Shown: one piece after another, positions 5,599 to 5,827 of the stretch | Layout of the letters: the number at the start of each line of letters is the position of its first letter | How positions within the stretch are numbered: the first letter of the stretch is position 1 | Assembly: GCA_023417285.1 (NCBI GenBank) | Contig: JAEZFR010000512.1 | Span: forward strand, 1 to 5,827 | DNA: 5,827 nucleotides | Origin: Bacillota bacterium | GTDB lineage: Bacteria > Bacillota > Clostridia > Acetivibrionales > DSM-1351 | Direction of reading: 5' to 3' | Program-made: the position numbers and the translations under genes | Notes under the pieces: generated by a model | Database searches by the model: none | What the model was told of the DNA's origin: nothing | The model's input: the letters and a program-made list of their open reading frames with translations, nothing else

Positions 5599-5827
5599 AT
5601 GACCAGCAAAGAATTATTACTTTTAATTCACAGTACAATATAGTAGGCCATGTGCGGAGATATTAAAGGAAGTACTGTATCTGCAATCTCCGCTCATAGC
5701 CTGAATTCAATTCAGAACTGGCAAAGCATAAAAATGCAGTAAAGAAAGATGGTTGTTATATAACTACAGCAGTTTTTGGTTCATATGCCTCAAGTTTGGA
5801 CATTGCGTAGTTATCGCGACAATACTA
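5599..5827 (+). pseudogene. Frameshifted gene for a small CFI-box C-terminal domain protein (partial at the right edge)
   Basis: A strong AAGGAG (5587-5592) precedes an ATG at 5599, which reads MTSKELLLLIHSTI and then two adjacent stops (5641-5646). Plausible protein then continues in other frames: RPCAEILKEVLYLQSPLIA (5645-5701), PEFNSELAKHKNAVKKDGCYITTAVFGSY split over 5700-5786, and PQVWTLRSYRDNT (5788-5826). The last two pieces together match the widespread clostridial C-terminal signature GCYITTAVYGSYDCPQVWTLRRFRDNTL, read across a frame change at 5787 where five bases, encoding about Asp-Cys, appear lost. The normal domain is followed by more sequence that would lie beyond the window. 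Several frame shifts point to decay, but sequencing indels are possible. Domain recognition in the final segment is firm; the reconstruction upstream of 5700 is tentative. Confidence 0.62.
5645..5702 (+). repeat. Imperfect inverted repeat inside the broken gene
   Basis: GCGGAGAT (5654-5661) pairs perfectly with ATCTCCGC (5686-5693). One T-T mismatch further out, ATG (5650-5652) pairs with CAT (5695-5697), and after a C-A mismatch AGGC (5645-5648) pairs with GCCT (5699-5702), so 15 of 17 positions pair around a 24-base spacer. A second small hairpin follows, CTGAAT (5701-5706) with ATTCAG (5710-5715). No T run follows, so a terminator is unlikely. Confidence 0.45.

Noticed and set aside
5458..5643. 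Open frame of 61 codons starting with ATG at 5458
   Set aside because: It overlaps the end of the CxxC gene by 17 bases, has no ribosome binding site, and runs through the long hairpin. Its last 15 codons coincide with the better-supported start at 5599.
5650..5742. 30-codon frame beginning MCGDIKGS
   Set aside because: It has no ribosome binding site and lies in a different frame from the recognised CFI-box segment over the same bases.

Overview
The window looks like an accessory, mobile-element segment of a low-GC Bacillota genome, most likely a member of the Clostridia. This rests on the AT-rich sequence, strong GGAGG-type ribosome binding sites before nearly every gene, clostridial-style proteins, and genes found together on phages, plasmids and integrative elements. 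No host housekeeping gene, tRNA, rRNA, integrase, CRISPR array or insertion sequence is visible, so the kind of element (prophage, plasmid or integrative conjugative element) cannot be fixed from the window alone.

Layout. The left edge (1-109) holds the first 36 codons of an unidentified minus-strand gene. A divergent control region (110-447) follows, with a perfect 12-bp palindrome, a repeated half-site and a 9-bp direct repeat. A stand-alone AT-rich gene of unknown function (448-1269) ends near a strong hairpin (1367-1396). Next come a RadC-like JAMM protein (1422-2042), a DUF932 phage/plasmid-type protein (2124-3056) with a likely terminator over its stop codon, and then a tight pair: a YqaJ-family exonuclease (3159-4091) and, 16 bases on, a protein that I infer is a single-strand annealing partner (4108-4968). 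After a hairpin there are two one-base-overlapping small genes (5071-5250 and 5250-5474), the second with two CxxC pairs. The right end (5475-5827) has a long 53-base imperfect hairpin and what reads as a frameshifted gene for a small protein ending in the GCYITTAVFGSY...VWTLR.YRDNT ('CFI-box') C-terminal domain.

How the genes fit together. YqaJ plus the downstream protein matches the exonuclease plus annealing-protein ('SynExo') layout known from lambda Exo/Beta and from B. subtilis skin-element YqaJ/YqaK. RadC-like and DUF932 genes are common companions of such modules. The working picture is a mobile-element recombination or DNA-maintenance module, with the annealing role of the 286-residue protein the least certain and most interesting part. 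Three plus-strand genes are preceded by a hairpin within about 20 bases of their Shine-Dalgarno, and an identical 19-base in-frame segment is shared by two otherwise unrelated genes.
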